Assembly (NCBI GenBank): GCA_937872925.1
Contig: CALMUT010000344.1
Location: forward strand, 1-64,000
Length of the DNA stretch: 64,000 nt
Direction: 5' to 3'
Origin: an uncultured Myxococcales bacterium
GTDB taxonomy: Bacteria; Myxococcota_A; Polyangia; Polyangiales; Polyangiaceae
Of the stretch, positions 45,353 through 53,837 are shown piece by piece; the first letter of the stretch is position 1; each line of letters begins with the position of its first letter. Below the pieces are notes generated by a model. It was not told where the DNA came from, searched no databases, and saw only the letters and a list, made by a program, of their open reading frames with translations. Position numbers and translations under genes: made by a program.

Positions 45353-46384
45353 TCAGGCCTCTGCGCTTTCTGAGAGTAGTTCGAGGGCCCGTGCGATGGC
45401 GTCGGGATCGGCACCCCCGGGCTCACGCGCGAGCGCCTCGAGTTTCGGCCGCGCTTCGACAATCCGTGCTTCTCCGGCGGCCACCACGGCCAGCGTCCGG
45501 CCGTCTCGAGTCCATGCGGAAAGCCCACTGACAATGCTGCGTCGCGCGCGGGCGTCCCCCATCCGCGCCAGGGCAACGCGGGCATGCCATGACAGCGGAC
45601 TCGAGCCGAACCAGCCGCCAAAGGCGCGCCGGCGAAGGCCGGGGAGCGCGGCACGGATGCGGTGTTTGCCAGCCAACGCAAGGGCTTCGGCCTCATCTTC
45701 TGCGGAAAGACCGGCCGCCCTGCCATTTAGCAGGCTCGCCAGCAGATCCGCGCCGGATGGGTCTTCCGCACGCACCAGCACGACGGCCGCCACGAGTCGT
45801 ACCATGGCCGCATCGTCCTTGGCCGCCTTGCGCGCGGCGGCAAGCAAGCTCCGGGGCGGCGGCGTCGATTCGGTCCAGGCTTCTTCGGCTAGCCGCAGCG
45901 CGATGTACCGCACCTCGGGGTCCTCGTCGTCGTGCGCCCGGGTGAGTGCATCGGCAAAGGCCGATTCGGACAGCACATTGCGTGCGGCGATCAAGGCTTG
46001 GAATCGCATCTCCGGAGCGAGATCGGAGAGCAAGAGTCGCGTCGCGTGCTGCACCCGCCCGTCGGAGGCCTTGCCCAGTTCCCCCACCGCCACCAGGGCC
46101 ATCTGGCGAACCCGGAGCGCCGGATCCTCCAAAGCGTCGCACAGTTCGTCTAGGTGCTCGGCCGCGCCAACGTCCGCCAAAATCACTGCAGCCTCGGCGC
46201 GCACAGCGACGGCGGCGTCATGGGACAACGTGCGGCAGAGCGCGGTGCGCGCCTCCTCCTGCGCGGGCCCAGTGGCGTGACGACCGAGGTCCCGGACTGC
46301 GCTGAGGCGTACTTCGAGTTTGGCACTCTTCAGATCGCGCAGACATGCACTGATATTGCGCGGGAGCAGGCGGGGACCGAACAC
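45353..46384 (-). CDS. HEAT-repeat protein
   Basis: 343 residues, GTG start. It is a solenoid of about eight HEAT-like helical pairs (for example VRAEAAVILADVGAAEHLDE, VRQMALVAVGELGKASDGRV, VRYIALRLAEEAWTE). Such proteins bind partners rather than catalyse. It lies 64 bases upstream of the E1 alpha gene on the same strand, so it may scaffold or regulate that complex, but that is only contextual. Confidence 0.8.
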   Translation of the reverse strand: MFGPRLLPRNISACLRDLKSAKLEVRLSAVRDLGRHATGPAQEEARTALCRTLSHDAAVAVRAEAAVILADVGAAEHLDELCDALEDPALRVRQMALVAVGELGKASDGRVQHATRLLLSDLAPEMRFQALIAARNVLSESAFADALTRAHDDEDPEVRYIALRLAEEAWTESTPPPRSLLAAARKAAKDDAAMVRLVAAVVLVRAEDPSGADLLASLLNGRAAGLSAEDEAEALALAGKHRIRAALPGLRRRAFGGWFGSSPLSWHARVALARMGDARARRSIVSGLSAWTRDGRTLAVVAAGEARIVEARPKLEALAREPGGADPDAIARALELLSESAEA

Positions 46385-46522
46385 GGGCGGAGCCTATCGC
46401 GTTTTTGCGCACAATCTCCCTTTGGCGAAACCGCGCCGGGAAACCTCGGCGGGCAGCGCTTGCGGTGGCCTGGCGGGCGGGGGATCGTCCCCGCCGTGCA
46501 TTCCCCCGGCACGGGCAACCCG

Positions 46523-47140
46523 ATGGAAGACCCACCGCACAAGCCCTCCGACGCGGAGCTCTCAGCCTATGTGCGTCGCAGTCTGGCCATGTCCGTTTTG
46601 GGCGTGTGCGCCCTGCTGGCGGCCATCGGCTATCTGAGCCTCCGTCACGAACGCGAGATGCGTCTGGTCACTGACTGGGTCTACGACGCTCTCGGCTTTC
46701 CTGGACTGATGGGCATCTTGTTCCTGAGCGATTCGGTCATCACTCCCATTCCCCCGGACGCACTGCTCGTGGTCATCTCCAAAAGCGAGTTGCACCAACA
46801 CTGGCCCGCAGTGATTCTGTTCGTGGGCTGTTTTTCCGCCGTGGCTGGCTGCACTGGGTACTTTATCGCCAGCCATGCCGGTCAAACCCGTCTGGCGAAC
46901 TGGCTGCTGTCACATGCATCAAGCCGCGCAAAAGCCGTGGTCGTGCGCTACGGCAAGTGGGCGGTCGCCCTCGGCGCCGTCACGCCGATCCCCTTCAGCG
47001 TCACCTGCTGGTTTGCGGGCGTTTTTGGCATCCCGTTCCGAGCCTTTGCCCCCATGACCTTGCTGCGGGTTCCCCGCTTCTTCGTCTACTACGCCGCCAT
47101 TGCCTACGGTCGCGATCTGCTGCAGTGGTTCCAACCGTAA
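46523..47140 (+). CDS. DedA/YqaA-like (VTT domain) membrane protein
   Basis: 205 residues from ATG 46523. About five membrane helices. The VTT-type core shows FLSDSVITPIPPDALLVV and ALGAVTPIPFSVTCWFAGVF, with the paired P-I-P motifs typical of the family. DedA-type proteins flip or scramble phospholipids and undecaprenyl phosphate. The N-terminal 20 residues are cytoplasmic and charged. It is followed by the FHA gene after 131 bases, where I see no RNA or terminator. Confidence 0.8.
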   Translation: MEDPPHKPSDAELSAYVRRSLAMSVLGVCALLAAIGYLSLRHEREMRLVTDWVYDALGFPGLMGILFLSDSVITPIPPDALLVVISKSELHQHWPAVILFVGCFSAVAGCTGYFIASHAGQTRLANWLLSHASSRAKAVVVRYGKWAVALGAVTPIPFSVTCWFAGVFGIPFRAFAPMTLLRVPRFFVYYAAIAYGRDLLQWFQP

Positions 47141-47271
47141 ATCCACACCAGGTAGGCAAACGTGAGCCGTTGTGCGACCGTTTCTCCCAATGGACGCCCA
47201 AGGACTGCGGCGAACGCGAATTCAGCGCTTCACGTTTTGCCTCCAGAACCGTTAACATCTTCGGTGGACAA

Positions 47272-47898
47272 ATGGCTGCGCACTGGATTCGTTTCAAAGG
47301 GACCCATTTCCCGGTCCGCCGCGAGGAAACGGTCATCGGCCGCAGCGCCTATTGCAGCATCGTGCTCAGCAACGAACTTGCATCCCGGCAGCACTGCGCT
47401 TTGAAAGCGGCCCCGGAAGGCCTGGTGCTCACGGACCTTGGCAGTCGTAACGGCACTTATGTCAATGGCGAGCGCGTAGACGGCTCGCGTTTGCTGGCCG
47501 CCGGAGACTTGATCAAGGTCGGCACGGATCTCTTGGAAGTTCTGGATGCCGACGTGCCCACGCGCAAGGCAGCGACTCAGACCAGCAGAGTGCCGACGGA
47601 CGAAAACGAGGTCTACGAGGACGGCACGACCCGTACCAATGTGGATCTTCTGGAATTCATCGAGGGCTTGAGCAACGCGGCCGGCTCCTTCCCCGCCGAC
47701 CCCACGGCCACCGCCATCGAACACTCCCTGGCGAGCCTGCTCAAACGCCACACGGACCAAGGGGAGCCCATCGGGAAATCCCAGTCCACCCGCATTCTGG
47801 CCGTCATCGAGCGCGTGGATTCCTGGTTCCCGCAGGGCGAGCGCAGGGCATGGGCGGAGCGCATGCGCGAGCAGATCCGGGAAGTCGGCGGGGTGTGA
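47272..47898 (+). CDS. FHA-domain protein
   Basis: 208 residues from ATG 47272. Residues about 8-90 are a forkhead-associated domain with the phosphothreonine-binding residues in GRSAYCSIVLSN, ASRQHC and LGSRNGTYVNG. FHA domains bind proteins phosphorylated by Ser/Thr kinases, many of which are in this genome. The C-terminal 100 residues are helical and unknown. Its stop overlaps the start of the histidine kinase gene (GTGA), so the two are translationally coupled. Confidence 0.9.
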   Translation: MAAHWIRFKGTHFPVRREETVIGRSAYCSIVLSNELASRQHCALKAAPEGLVLTDLGSRNGTYVNGERVDGSRLLAAGDLIKVGTDLLEVLDADVPTRKAATQTSRVPTDENEVYEDGTTRTNVDLLEFIEGLSNAAGSFPADPTATAIEHSLASLLKRHTDQGEPIGKSQSTRILAVIERVDSWFPQGERRAWAERMREQIREVGGV

Positions 47899-49328
47899 GC
47901 GTCCTCGTCGTCACCACAGATGATGCGGCGGCCCGCGCACTGTGTTTTGCCCTGGAGCGCACCGGGCAAACAGTCACCTGGGAAACCTCCATAAGCGGAG
48001 CGCGCGCCCGCGTGTCCACCGCAGCACCGTTGGTCCTGGTCACCGACGCAGGACTCGCGGACCACGAGCTACTGCTTGACGAGATCCTGCGAGATCGCCC
48101 GTGGACGAGCGTGCACGTCATGACGGAGACCTCCACGCCCGCAGGCGTCTCGGCCATCTCGAAGCCCTTCGACGCCAGCGAGATTGCCCTGCTGCTGGGG
48201 CGTGAGCGAGAGATCGCTCGGACCGAGGAACGGCGCATCAAGCTGCAGCGGCAACTGGAACACTCTGAGCGCCTGGTGGCCATCGGGCGACTCTCGGCGA
48301 GCATGGCGCACGAGATCAACAATCCGCTAAGCGTGATCTGTGCCGCGGTGGAGCTGGTCACCGAAGCGGCATCCAGACACCGGGACGTGGAGCTGAGTGA
48401 GTGCGCGGAAGATATGCAGCTCGCAGCCACCCGCATTCGGGGATTCGTCCAGCACATTTGTGGCTACGCCCGCCGGGAACGTCCGGAGTTGAAGGACCAA
48501 TCGGTCAGCGAGGCCGTCGACGTCGCGCTACGCATGGTGCGCCCGCGAGCGCGGGATCGCAACGTCACCATCTTTCCGGGCAGCCTGTCGAGTCTGACGG
48601 TGCCCCACGACGCAACTCGCATCTCGCAAGCGGTACTGAATCTGCTGTCGAACGCCGTAGACGCCGCTGCGGAGGGCGGCAAGCAAGTCTGGCTCACCGT
48701 GGAGAGCAGCGACGACGGCGTGCAAATCCTCGTCGACGACGACGGCCAGGGCGTGCCGGAAGAGCTCCTGGAGCGCATGTTTGAACCCTTCGCCACGACC
48801 AAGCCACCCGGCCAAGGCACGGGGCTTGGGCTCGCCATCACCCGGCAGATTGTCTCCGACCATGCCGGCAGCGTCACTCTCAGCCCGCGCGATGAAGCCG
48901 GCATGCGGGCGCGCCTCTGGCTACCGGCATTCCGCCCCGAACGCCATCGCGTGCTGGTCGTGGAAGACGACCCGGCTGTGCGCCGGGCATTGGTCGCAGA
49001 TCTGCGCCGACAGCGCTTCGTTGTCGAGGCCGTCGGCTCCCTCGCCGAAGTGCGGGCACAGCTCAAGAAGCCGCTGGAAGCCGTTGTTACGGATCTTACC
49101 TTGCACGATGGCAGCGGAGCGGATCTGCTGGAGATGCTCTCCAGCGAGTATCCGCAGGTAGGTCGGGTGGTTGTGTCCGGCCGGGTGGACCTGGATACGC
49201 CCCATGCAGACTTCCGCATCCTCAAGCCATGGGATCGCGTCGAACTGGCCGCCGCGGTTCGCAGCGCCTGTCTGCTTGTCCGCTCCGGCCGAAACGCCCG
49301 CACGACGCAGTCCCCCCCGGCCATCTAG
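47895..49328 (+). CDS. Hybrid histidine kinase (receiver-like N, HisKA, HATPase, receiver)
   Basis: 477 residues from GTG 47895. An N-terminal receiver-like domain (about 1-105, with VLVTDAGLADHE and SKPFD) is followed by the H-box MAHEINNPLSVI, an ATP-binding domain with NLLSNAVDAA, DDDGQGVPEE and GTGLGLAI, and a true receiver (VLVVEDDPAVRR, VVTDLTLHDGSG, LKPW). It has no membrane helix, so it is cytoplasmic. Both a histidine-phosphate route and the coupled FHA protein (Thr-phosphate recognition) could feed into one pathway. Confidence 0.92.
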   Translation: MSVLVVTTDDAAARALCFALERTGQTVTWETSISGARARVSTAAPLVLVTDAGLADHELLLDEILRDRPWTSVHVMTETSTPAGVSAISKPFDASEIALLLGREREIARTEERRIKLQRQLEHSERLVAIGRLSASMAHEINNPLSVICAAVELVTEAASRHRDVELSECAEDMQLAATRIRGFVQHICGYARRERPELKDQSVSEAVDVALRMVRPRARDRNVTIFPGSLSSLTVPHDATRISQAVLNLLSNAVDAAAEGGKQVWLTVESSDDGVQILVDDDGQGVPEELLERMFEPFATTKPPGQGTGLGLAITRQIVSDHAGSVTLSPRDEAGMRARLWLPAFRPERHRVLVVEDDPAVRRALVADLRRQRFVVEAVGSLAEVRAQLKKPLEAVVTDLTLHDGSGADLLEMLSSEYPQVGRVVVSGRVDLDTPHADFRILKPWDRVELAAAVRSACLLVRSGRNARTTQSPPAI

Positions 49329-49348
49329 ACGATAGCCGCGGCGGCGCC

Positions 49349-50155
49349 CTAGGTTCTGCCCACCCAGCGCCGCAGCCCCTCGCTGGCAAGCTGGAGGCTG
49401 CCACTGACCACCATCACCGTCAGCGCTCCCACCGCAAGCACGTGCGGTGCGCGCAGCATTGAAAGTGTGCCCTGCTCCATCAGTGAGCCGAGGCTCACGC
49501 CATCCGCAGGGCCCAGGCCGACCAAGCCCAGCGCCGTTTCACCGATCACGATACCCGCCGCCGCGGTGCCAAGCTGGATCGCAACAGGGCCTAGCAAATT
49601 GGGCATCACGTGTTTGAGGATGATGACGCCGTGGGAGACTCCGAGCGCCTGAGCGGCCTCTACGAACTGAGACTGTCCGAGCACGCGCGCCTGCACACTG
49701 GCGATACGTGCAAAGGGCGCCCATACCGTCAGACAGAACACCGCTCCGATATGAAGGCGGGACGGCACGGCGACCGCGCTCAGCACGGCAAGCGCCAACA
49801 AGAACGTCGGGAAGGATTGCGTCAGATCGCAGGCTCGCAACAGCCAGCGCTGCGCTTTTCCGCCCGCAAGTCCAGCAGTCGTGCCGAGGGGCGTCCCAAG
49901 CGTGAAGCCAAACAGCGCCACGACTGCGGCGAGCCCGAGCGCGCGAAATGTGGCGTGAAAAACTAGCGCAAACAGATCCACGCCCGCATCGCCGGAGCCA
50001 AATGGCCGCGTGCTGTCCGGACCCGCCCACGCAAGCTCCAGGGTCAGCCGCGTCGGCGAACGATCCGAGAGCACGACAAAGGCAAAAGCAACGAGGGCCA
50101 CGGCGAGCGCGGGCAAGACACGGGAAAACACAGAAACGCGCGTCACCTGGCTCAT
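49349..50155 (-). CDS. ABC transporter permease, peptide type (DppC-like)
   Basis: 268 residues from ATG 50155, which overlaps the upstream permease stop. About five membrane helices. The ATPase-contact EAA-type loop is FVEAAQALGVSHGVIILKHV, ending MPNLLGPV as in DppC/OppC. It forms the inner-membrane channel with the DppB-like partner. No ATPase gene is in the window. Confidence 0.88.
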   Translation of the reverse strand: MSQVTRVSVFSRVLPALAVALVAFAFVVLSDRSPTRLTLELAWAGPDSTRPFGSGDAGVDLFALVFHATFRALGLAAVVALFGFTLGTPLGTTAGLAGGKAQRWLLRACDLTQSFPTFLLALAVLSAVAVPSRLHIGAVFCLTVWAPFARIASVQARVLGQSQFVEAAQALGVSHGVIILKHVMPNLLGPVAIQLGTAAAGIVIGETALGLVGLGPADGVSLGSLMEQGTLSMLRAPHVLAVGALTVMVVSGSLQLASEGLRRWVGRT

Positions 50156-51126
50156 GCGGCGGTCCTTGGGTCCAGCGTAGCGCTCGCGAAGGCAGCCGCA
50201 GCCTGCGCCAGGACAAACAGACACCCCGCCGCGACCACGCTTGCTTCGAGCACCGGGATGTCCCGCGCCGCGTAGGCGTTGAGCATCAGAGTTCCAAGCC
50301 CCGGGCGCTCGAAGAGCCGCTCCAGCACGACGGCCCCACCGAGCAACGCGCCGAGCTGCGTGGCAATCACCACGGAGATGGGCGCAAACGCCGCGGGCAG
50401 CGCATGTACGACCCACACGCGAATTGACGTCGCGCCCTTCGCACGCGCCACATCGAGGAACTTGGCCCGCGCCTGGTCCAACAATGCGGCCCGCCCGATC
50501 CGCCCAACCTGTGCGGCCAGGGGGATCGACAAGAGCCCCGACGCAAAGAGCAGCCCCGCCACCCCCGCGTCGGGATCCCCAGGCAGCGGCGCCCATTGGC
50601 GGTCGACGGCAAACAGGTAGGTCAACAGCGGGGCAAAAGCGATCAGCGGCGTGGCTGCAAACGCGAGGATGCCGCGGTGCGCCCACTCGCGCCGGGCGCC
50701 CAGCCACGGGCCGACGGATAGCAGCGCTGCAGCGATGCCGCCCACTGCGCCGAGCAGCACCGCGACTCCGGACAGTGCGGCCGTGGGCCCGAGCGCCCGC
50801 CCAACTTCCCCAAACGCCTTTGTGCCGGGACGCGCCAGCGAGTCGCCCAGATCCAATACAAACAACCCCTTGAGGTAGTGGAGGTATTGCAGCCAGAGCG
50901 GGCGGTCGAGCCCGAGCCGCGCGCGTAGGGCGGCTCGTTCCAGCTCAGGCGCTTGATCGCCCAAGATCAGCGCAGCGGGGTCCCCGGGCAGTAGGCGCAG
51001 TGCCAAAAACACCAAGGTCGCGAGCACCAGCAGCACGAGTAGTGCGCCAAAACTGCGTTCCGCCACCTTCAACAAGACCGGCACGACCCGGCTCGCGCGC
51101 GCCTGGTCCCGCCGGTGGTCTGTCAT
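50152..51126 (-). CDS. ABC transporter permease, peptide type (DppB-like)
   Basis: 324 residues from ATG 51126, overlapping the lipoprotein stop by ATGA. It has the DppB/OppB pattern: one N-terminal helix, a periplasmic segment (LGLDRPLWLQYLHYLKGLF, LDLGDS), then the membrane channel with the EAA-like loop DVARAKGATSIRVWVVHA. Peptide or related substrates are likely. The gene pair lacks its own binding-protein and ATPase genes nearby. Confidence 0.88.
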   Translation of the reverse strand: MTDHRRDQARASRVVPVLLKVAERSFGALLVLLVLATLVFLALRLLPGDPAALILGDQAPELERAALRARLGLDRPLWLQYLHYLKGLFVLDLGDSLARPGTKAFGEVGRALGPTAALSGVAVLLGAVGGIAAALLSVGPWLGARREWAHRGILAFAATPLIAFAPLLTYLFAVDRQWAPLPGDPDAGVAGLLFASGLLSIPLAAQVGRIGRAALLDQARAKFLDVARAKGATSIRVWVVHALPAAFAPISVVIATQLGALLGGAVVLERLFERPGLGTLMLNAYAARDIPVLEASVVAAGCLFVLAQAAAAFASATLDPRTAA

Positions 51127-51890
51127 GCGTCCGTGGCAGCATCTGCGGCGCCGGCTTCCGCGTCGAGCGCGGCGTCCCCGGCGTCCGTGCCGGCGTCCCC
51201 GGCGTCCGTCGCAGCATCGGTCGTCGCGGAGTCCGGCGCGGCAGCGTCGCTGCCCGCGTCGGCGCTTCCAAAGCAAACGCCGCCGGCACTCTTCGGCAGC
51301 TTTGCGCAGCTGGCAGGGCAGCTTACGCAGCTGGCGCCGGCGTTCCCGCAGGCCAGAGCCTCGGTACCCGAGCGGCAGAACCCGAGTACGTCACAGCAGC
51401 CAGCGCAGCTCTGCGCGCTGCACCCCTGTGCGGGTTCGCAGATATCCGTCGACGCGCTACTTACGGGCGCCGCTCCGAATGCAACGATACACACCTTGCC
51501 GCTGACGTCCCCATACTCCGCAATCGTGGCCTTCCAGGGATTCTCGCGACCCAGATCAATGCATTGGTAGCCGGAGCGACAGTCGCCGTTGCCCTCACAA
51601 CTGCGCATGCAAAAAGTGCGACGCAGGCGATCCCCAGACTGGGGGTCGGGACAAACCGAACTGGGGCTGTTCTTGAATGCGACGCAGACCGCCTCATCTG
51701 GACAAGTCCCGGGCTCGCAATTGAAGATGGTGCAATAGCCACCGGGCAGAGTCGTGTCACACAGGCGTTCGCCCGCGTTAGAGCAATCCGTGCTGACCGA
51801 GCACTCATCACCGATTTCGGGCTTGCAGCCGTACAGCCCACACACCAGGGCGAGCACGAGCCAAAGGCGGTTTTGATGCAGCCAAGTCAA
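51123..51890 (-). CDS. Cysteine-rich lipoprotein coupled to ABC permeases
   Basis: 255 residues from a TTG at 51890, which gives a lipoprotein signal ending LVCGLYGC. The mature part has about 25 cysteines in EGF-like or disulfide-rich modules (DECSVSTDCSNAGERLC, FCMRSCEGNGDCRSGYQC), then a low-complexity Ala/Asp/Thr tail of about 50 residues with DNA repeats of 18 bases (51171-51188 and 51192-51209). This style recalls myxobacterial cell-surface proteins. It is not a recognisable solute-binding protein. Its stop overlaps the DppB-like start. Confidence 0.7.
   Translation of the reverse strand: MTWLHQNRLWLVLALVCGLYGCKPEIGDECSVSTDCSNAGERLCDTTLPGGYCTIFNCEPGTCPDEAVCVAFKNSPSSVCPDPQSGDRLRRTFCMRSCEGNGDCRSGYQCIDLGRENPWKATIAEYGDVSGKVCIVAFGAAPVSSASTDICEPAQGCSAQSCAGCCDVLGFCRSGTEALACGNAGASCVSCPASCAKLPKSAGGVCFGSADAGSDAAAPDSATTDAATDAGDAGTDAGDAALDAEAGAADAATDA
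51171..51209. repeat. Two 18-base direct repeats in the lipoprotein tail
   Basis: The 18-base unit (GGCGTCCCCGGCGTCCGT on the plus strand) occurs at 51171-51188 and again at 51192-51209, three bases apart. It encodes part of the Ala/Asp-rich tail of the minus-strand lipoprotein. Such units can change copy number. Confidence 0.75.
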
Positions 51891-51962
51891 AGCGTCGCGG
51901 ACTTTAGCCGTCCGAGGGAAAAAGTCACCCAGGAAGCGTTCGGTGCTGCTAAATCCGCGAGA

Positions 51963-52838
51963 GTGAGGACGGCGAGCACCTGGAGGGTCCTGCGCGGGTG
52001 GTGCACGGCCACGCTACTCGCGGGTTGCGGCGGCGGCGCGCCGCTGCTGCATCCGGTGCATCCGCTGCCACCGGATCAAGTGAGTTTCGGTGCGGGCGTG
52101 AGCCACACTGTGGTGCTCGGCGAAGCCGACGAGCAGCTGGCAAACGCCAAATCTGCCTCCGCGTCCGGGGGCGCCGCGTCCCCGGAAGGTCAGGATGCCA
52201 TCCTGACCGGTGCGCTCGCGGAATCCATGACGTCGCCAGGCATCGCGCCCTGGGTGGGCGCGCGCGCGGGGCTTGGCTACAACACCGAGGCGGGACTCAC
52301 CTACACCGGGCGCAGCGCGCGCCTCGACGCCCGTCATGTGTTCATCGACGAGTCCCTTGCCCTCAGCGTCGGTTTGGGTGCAAGCGGCCGCTTGGCCCCG
52401 CGGGGCTCCGACGGCGGCAGCGTTCCCGGCGTCGACACCAGCGCGGTCACCGGTTTCGGCATCGATCTACCCGTCCTCGTGGGCTACCGCAGCCCGGGGC
52501 AATTGCTCTCGGTCTATGGGGGCGTTCGGGCGCACTTTGACCGCGCCTTCGGGGATGTGCCGATACGTCTCTTTGCGGATCCCACCGAAGAGCGCGTTGG
52601 GGATCTGGACGCCATACGCGTCGGCGGCAGCGGGCTGGTCGGCATGCTGATCGGCGTCGAGCCCATTTGGATCGCATTGGAAGCCAGCGTGGGAGTGTTC
52701 CACGGCGATGGATTTCTACGCTACCCCTCCAGCGGCCCGGGTCAGCCCGGCCAGCCCGGCCAGCCCGGTCGGCGCGTCGACACCAGCTGGACCGCGCCGA
52801 TCGTCTCCCCCGCCGGAGCCCTGCTGACCCGGTTTTAG
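51963..52838 (+). CDS. Probable lipoprotein with beta-rich domain
   Basis: About 291 residues from GTG 51963, which gives a signal with lipobox (ATLLAGC). The frame is open further upstream, but that part is antisense to the lipoprotein gene on the other strand. The mature protein alternates Gly-rich strands (ALSVGLGASGRLAPRG, GFGIDLPVLVGYRSPGQLL, LLSVYGGVRAHFDRAFGDV), as in outer-membrane beta barrels. A QPGQPGQPG repeat lies near the C terminus. I recognise no family. It heads a plus-strand set with the next lipoprotein and a kinase. Confidence 0.6.
   Translation: MRTASTWRVLRGWCTATLLAGCGGGAPLLHPVHPLPPDQVSFGAGVSHTVVLGEADEQLANAKSASASGGAASPEGQDAILTGALAESMTSPGIAPWVGARAGLGYNTEAGLTYTGRSARLDARHVFIDESLALSVGLGASGRLAPRGSDGGSVPGVDTSAVTGFGIDLPVLVGYRSPGQLLSVYGGVRAHFDRAFGDVPIRLFADPTEERVGDLDAIRVGGSGLVGMLIGVEPIWIALEASVGVFHGDGFLRYPSSGPGQPGQPGQPGRRVDTSWTAPIVSPAGALLTRF
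52743..52769 (+). repeat. Three tandem 9-base repeats
   Basis: CAGCCCGGC occurs three times in a row (52743-52751, 52752-52760, and 52761-52769 with a final T), encoding QPGQPGQPG near the C terminus of the 51963 gene product. Copy number may vary. Confidence 0.85.
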
Positions 52839-52982
52839 CGCGGAGCCTCAGAGCCGTGCGCCAGAGCAGGGACGGTGTGGAGACGGTGCGGAGACGACCC
52901 GAACCCGTCGTTTTCACGCCTTTTCCGCCGTGCTCCTCAACGCCGACTTGCCTGCGCCGCGGCCGGGACTTACCATTGTTCA

Positions 52983-53837
52983 GTGCGCAGTCGGACTTAC
53001 TTGAACAGCCGCGCCCTGCTGGCCTTGGGCAGCCTCGCGGCCCTGGGTTGCTCGGCGGAAATTGAGCCCTACAGCGCCGACGCGGAAAGCGGTTCCACCC
53101 ATGCGCTCGTGAGCATCGAGCGCAGTAGCGCCGAGGACGGAACCCAGCGAGCCCAAGCGATCGCCACGTTCGTGCAGCTCCCTGCGGAAGCAGACGCCCG
53201 CGCGGTGCTTGAATCCGTCGGCCTCAAACCAGCCCTACCCGCGCTGGGCCAGTGTGTCACAGCCGGCGCCGCCGCTCCGAGTTATCGCGGAAGTGTGGAG
53301 TTGATCCAGGCAGGCGAAGTGCGCGTCAGCGTCGCGGGCACAACGACGGTGCTCGCGCCGCATGCGTTCCCCACTGTCACCGACGTCGTATCCGGCATCG
53401 TATACACAACTCGCGACCAGTCCGCGGAACCATTCCCCACTGCAAGCGACTACACCCTCAAGGTGGACGGCGAGCTCGGCAACCTCTCGGTCACGCGTAG
53501 CGCTCCCAACGAGCTTTCCGCGGTGACGGTGAACGGCGTGCCGCTGCGCGACGCTGGTGACATCAGCGCAGCCGCGCCGATGGATCTCACCTGGAGCGTC
53601 GGCGCTCCTGGCGATTTGTTGTGGGTTGAGGTCGGCGCCGCTGACGGAACCTCCACGCTGTGCAGCTTCCGTGATGAGGAGGGGGCAGCTACGATCGCGG
53701 GCGGCAGCTTCACGGCCGGCGCCGCGCGCATTGCTTTGCATCGTGTGCGCGTGGCGGAGTTTTCCGCGCCCGGCGTCGCGCTCGGAGAGCTCCGCTTTGA
53801 TTTCGAGCTCACGGCGTCCCTGCGCATCGTTCCGTGA
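52983..53837 (+). CDS. Lipoprotein of unknown function
   Basis: 284 residues from GTG 52983. The signal ends in a lipobox (GSLAALGC). The mature part is predicted beta-rich (SGSTHALVSIERSS, VRVSVAGTTTVLAPHAFP, GDLLWVEVGAADGTSTLCSF), with two later cysteines (C at about 92 and 226) that could pair. I recognise no family. Its stop overlaps the GTG of the kinase gene downstream, so the two are made together. Confidence 0.7.
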   Translation: MRSRTYLNSRALLALGSLAALGCSAEIEPYSADAESGSTHALVSIERSSAEDGTQRAQAIATFVQLPAEADARAVLESVGLKPALPALGQCVTAGAAAPSYRGSVELIQAGEVRVSVAGTTTVLAPHAFPTVTDVVSGIVYTTRDQSAEPFPTASDYTLKVDGELGNLSVTRSAPNELSAVTVNGVPLRDAGDISAAAPMDLTWSVGAPGDLLWVEVGAADGTSTLCSFRDEEGAATIAGGSFTAGAARIALHRVRVAEFSAPGVALGELRFDFELTASLRIVP

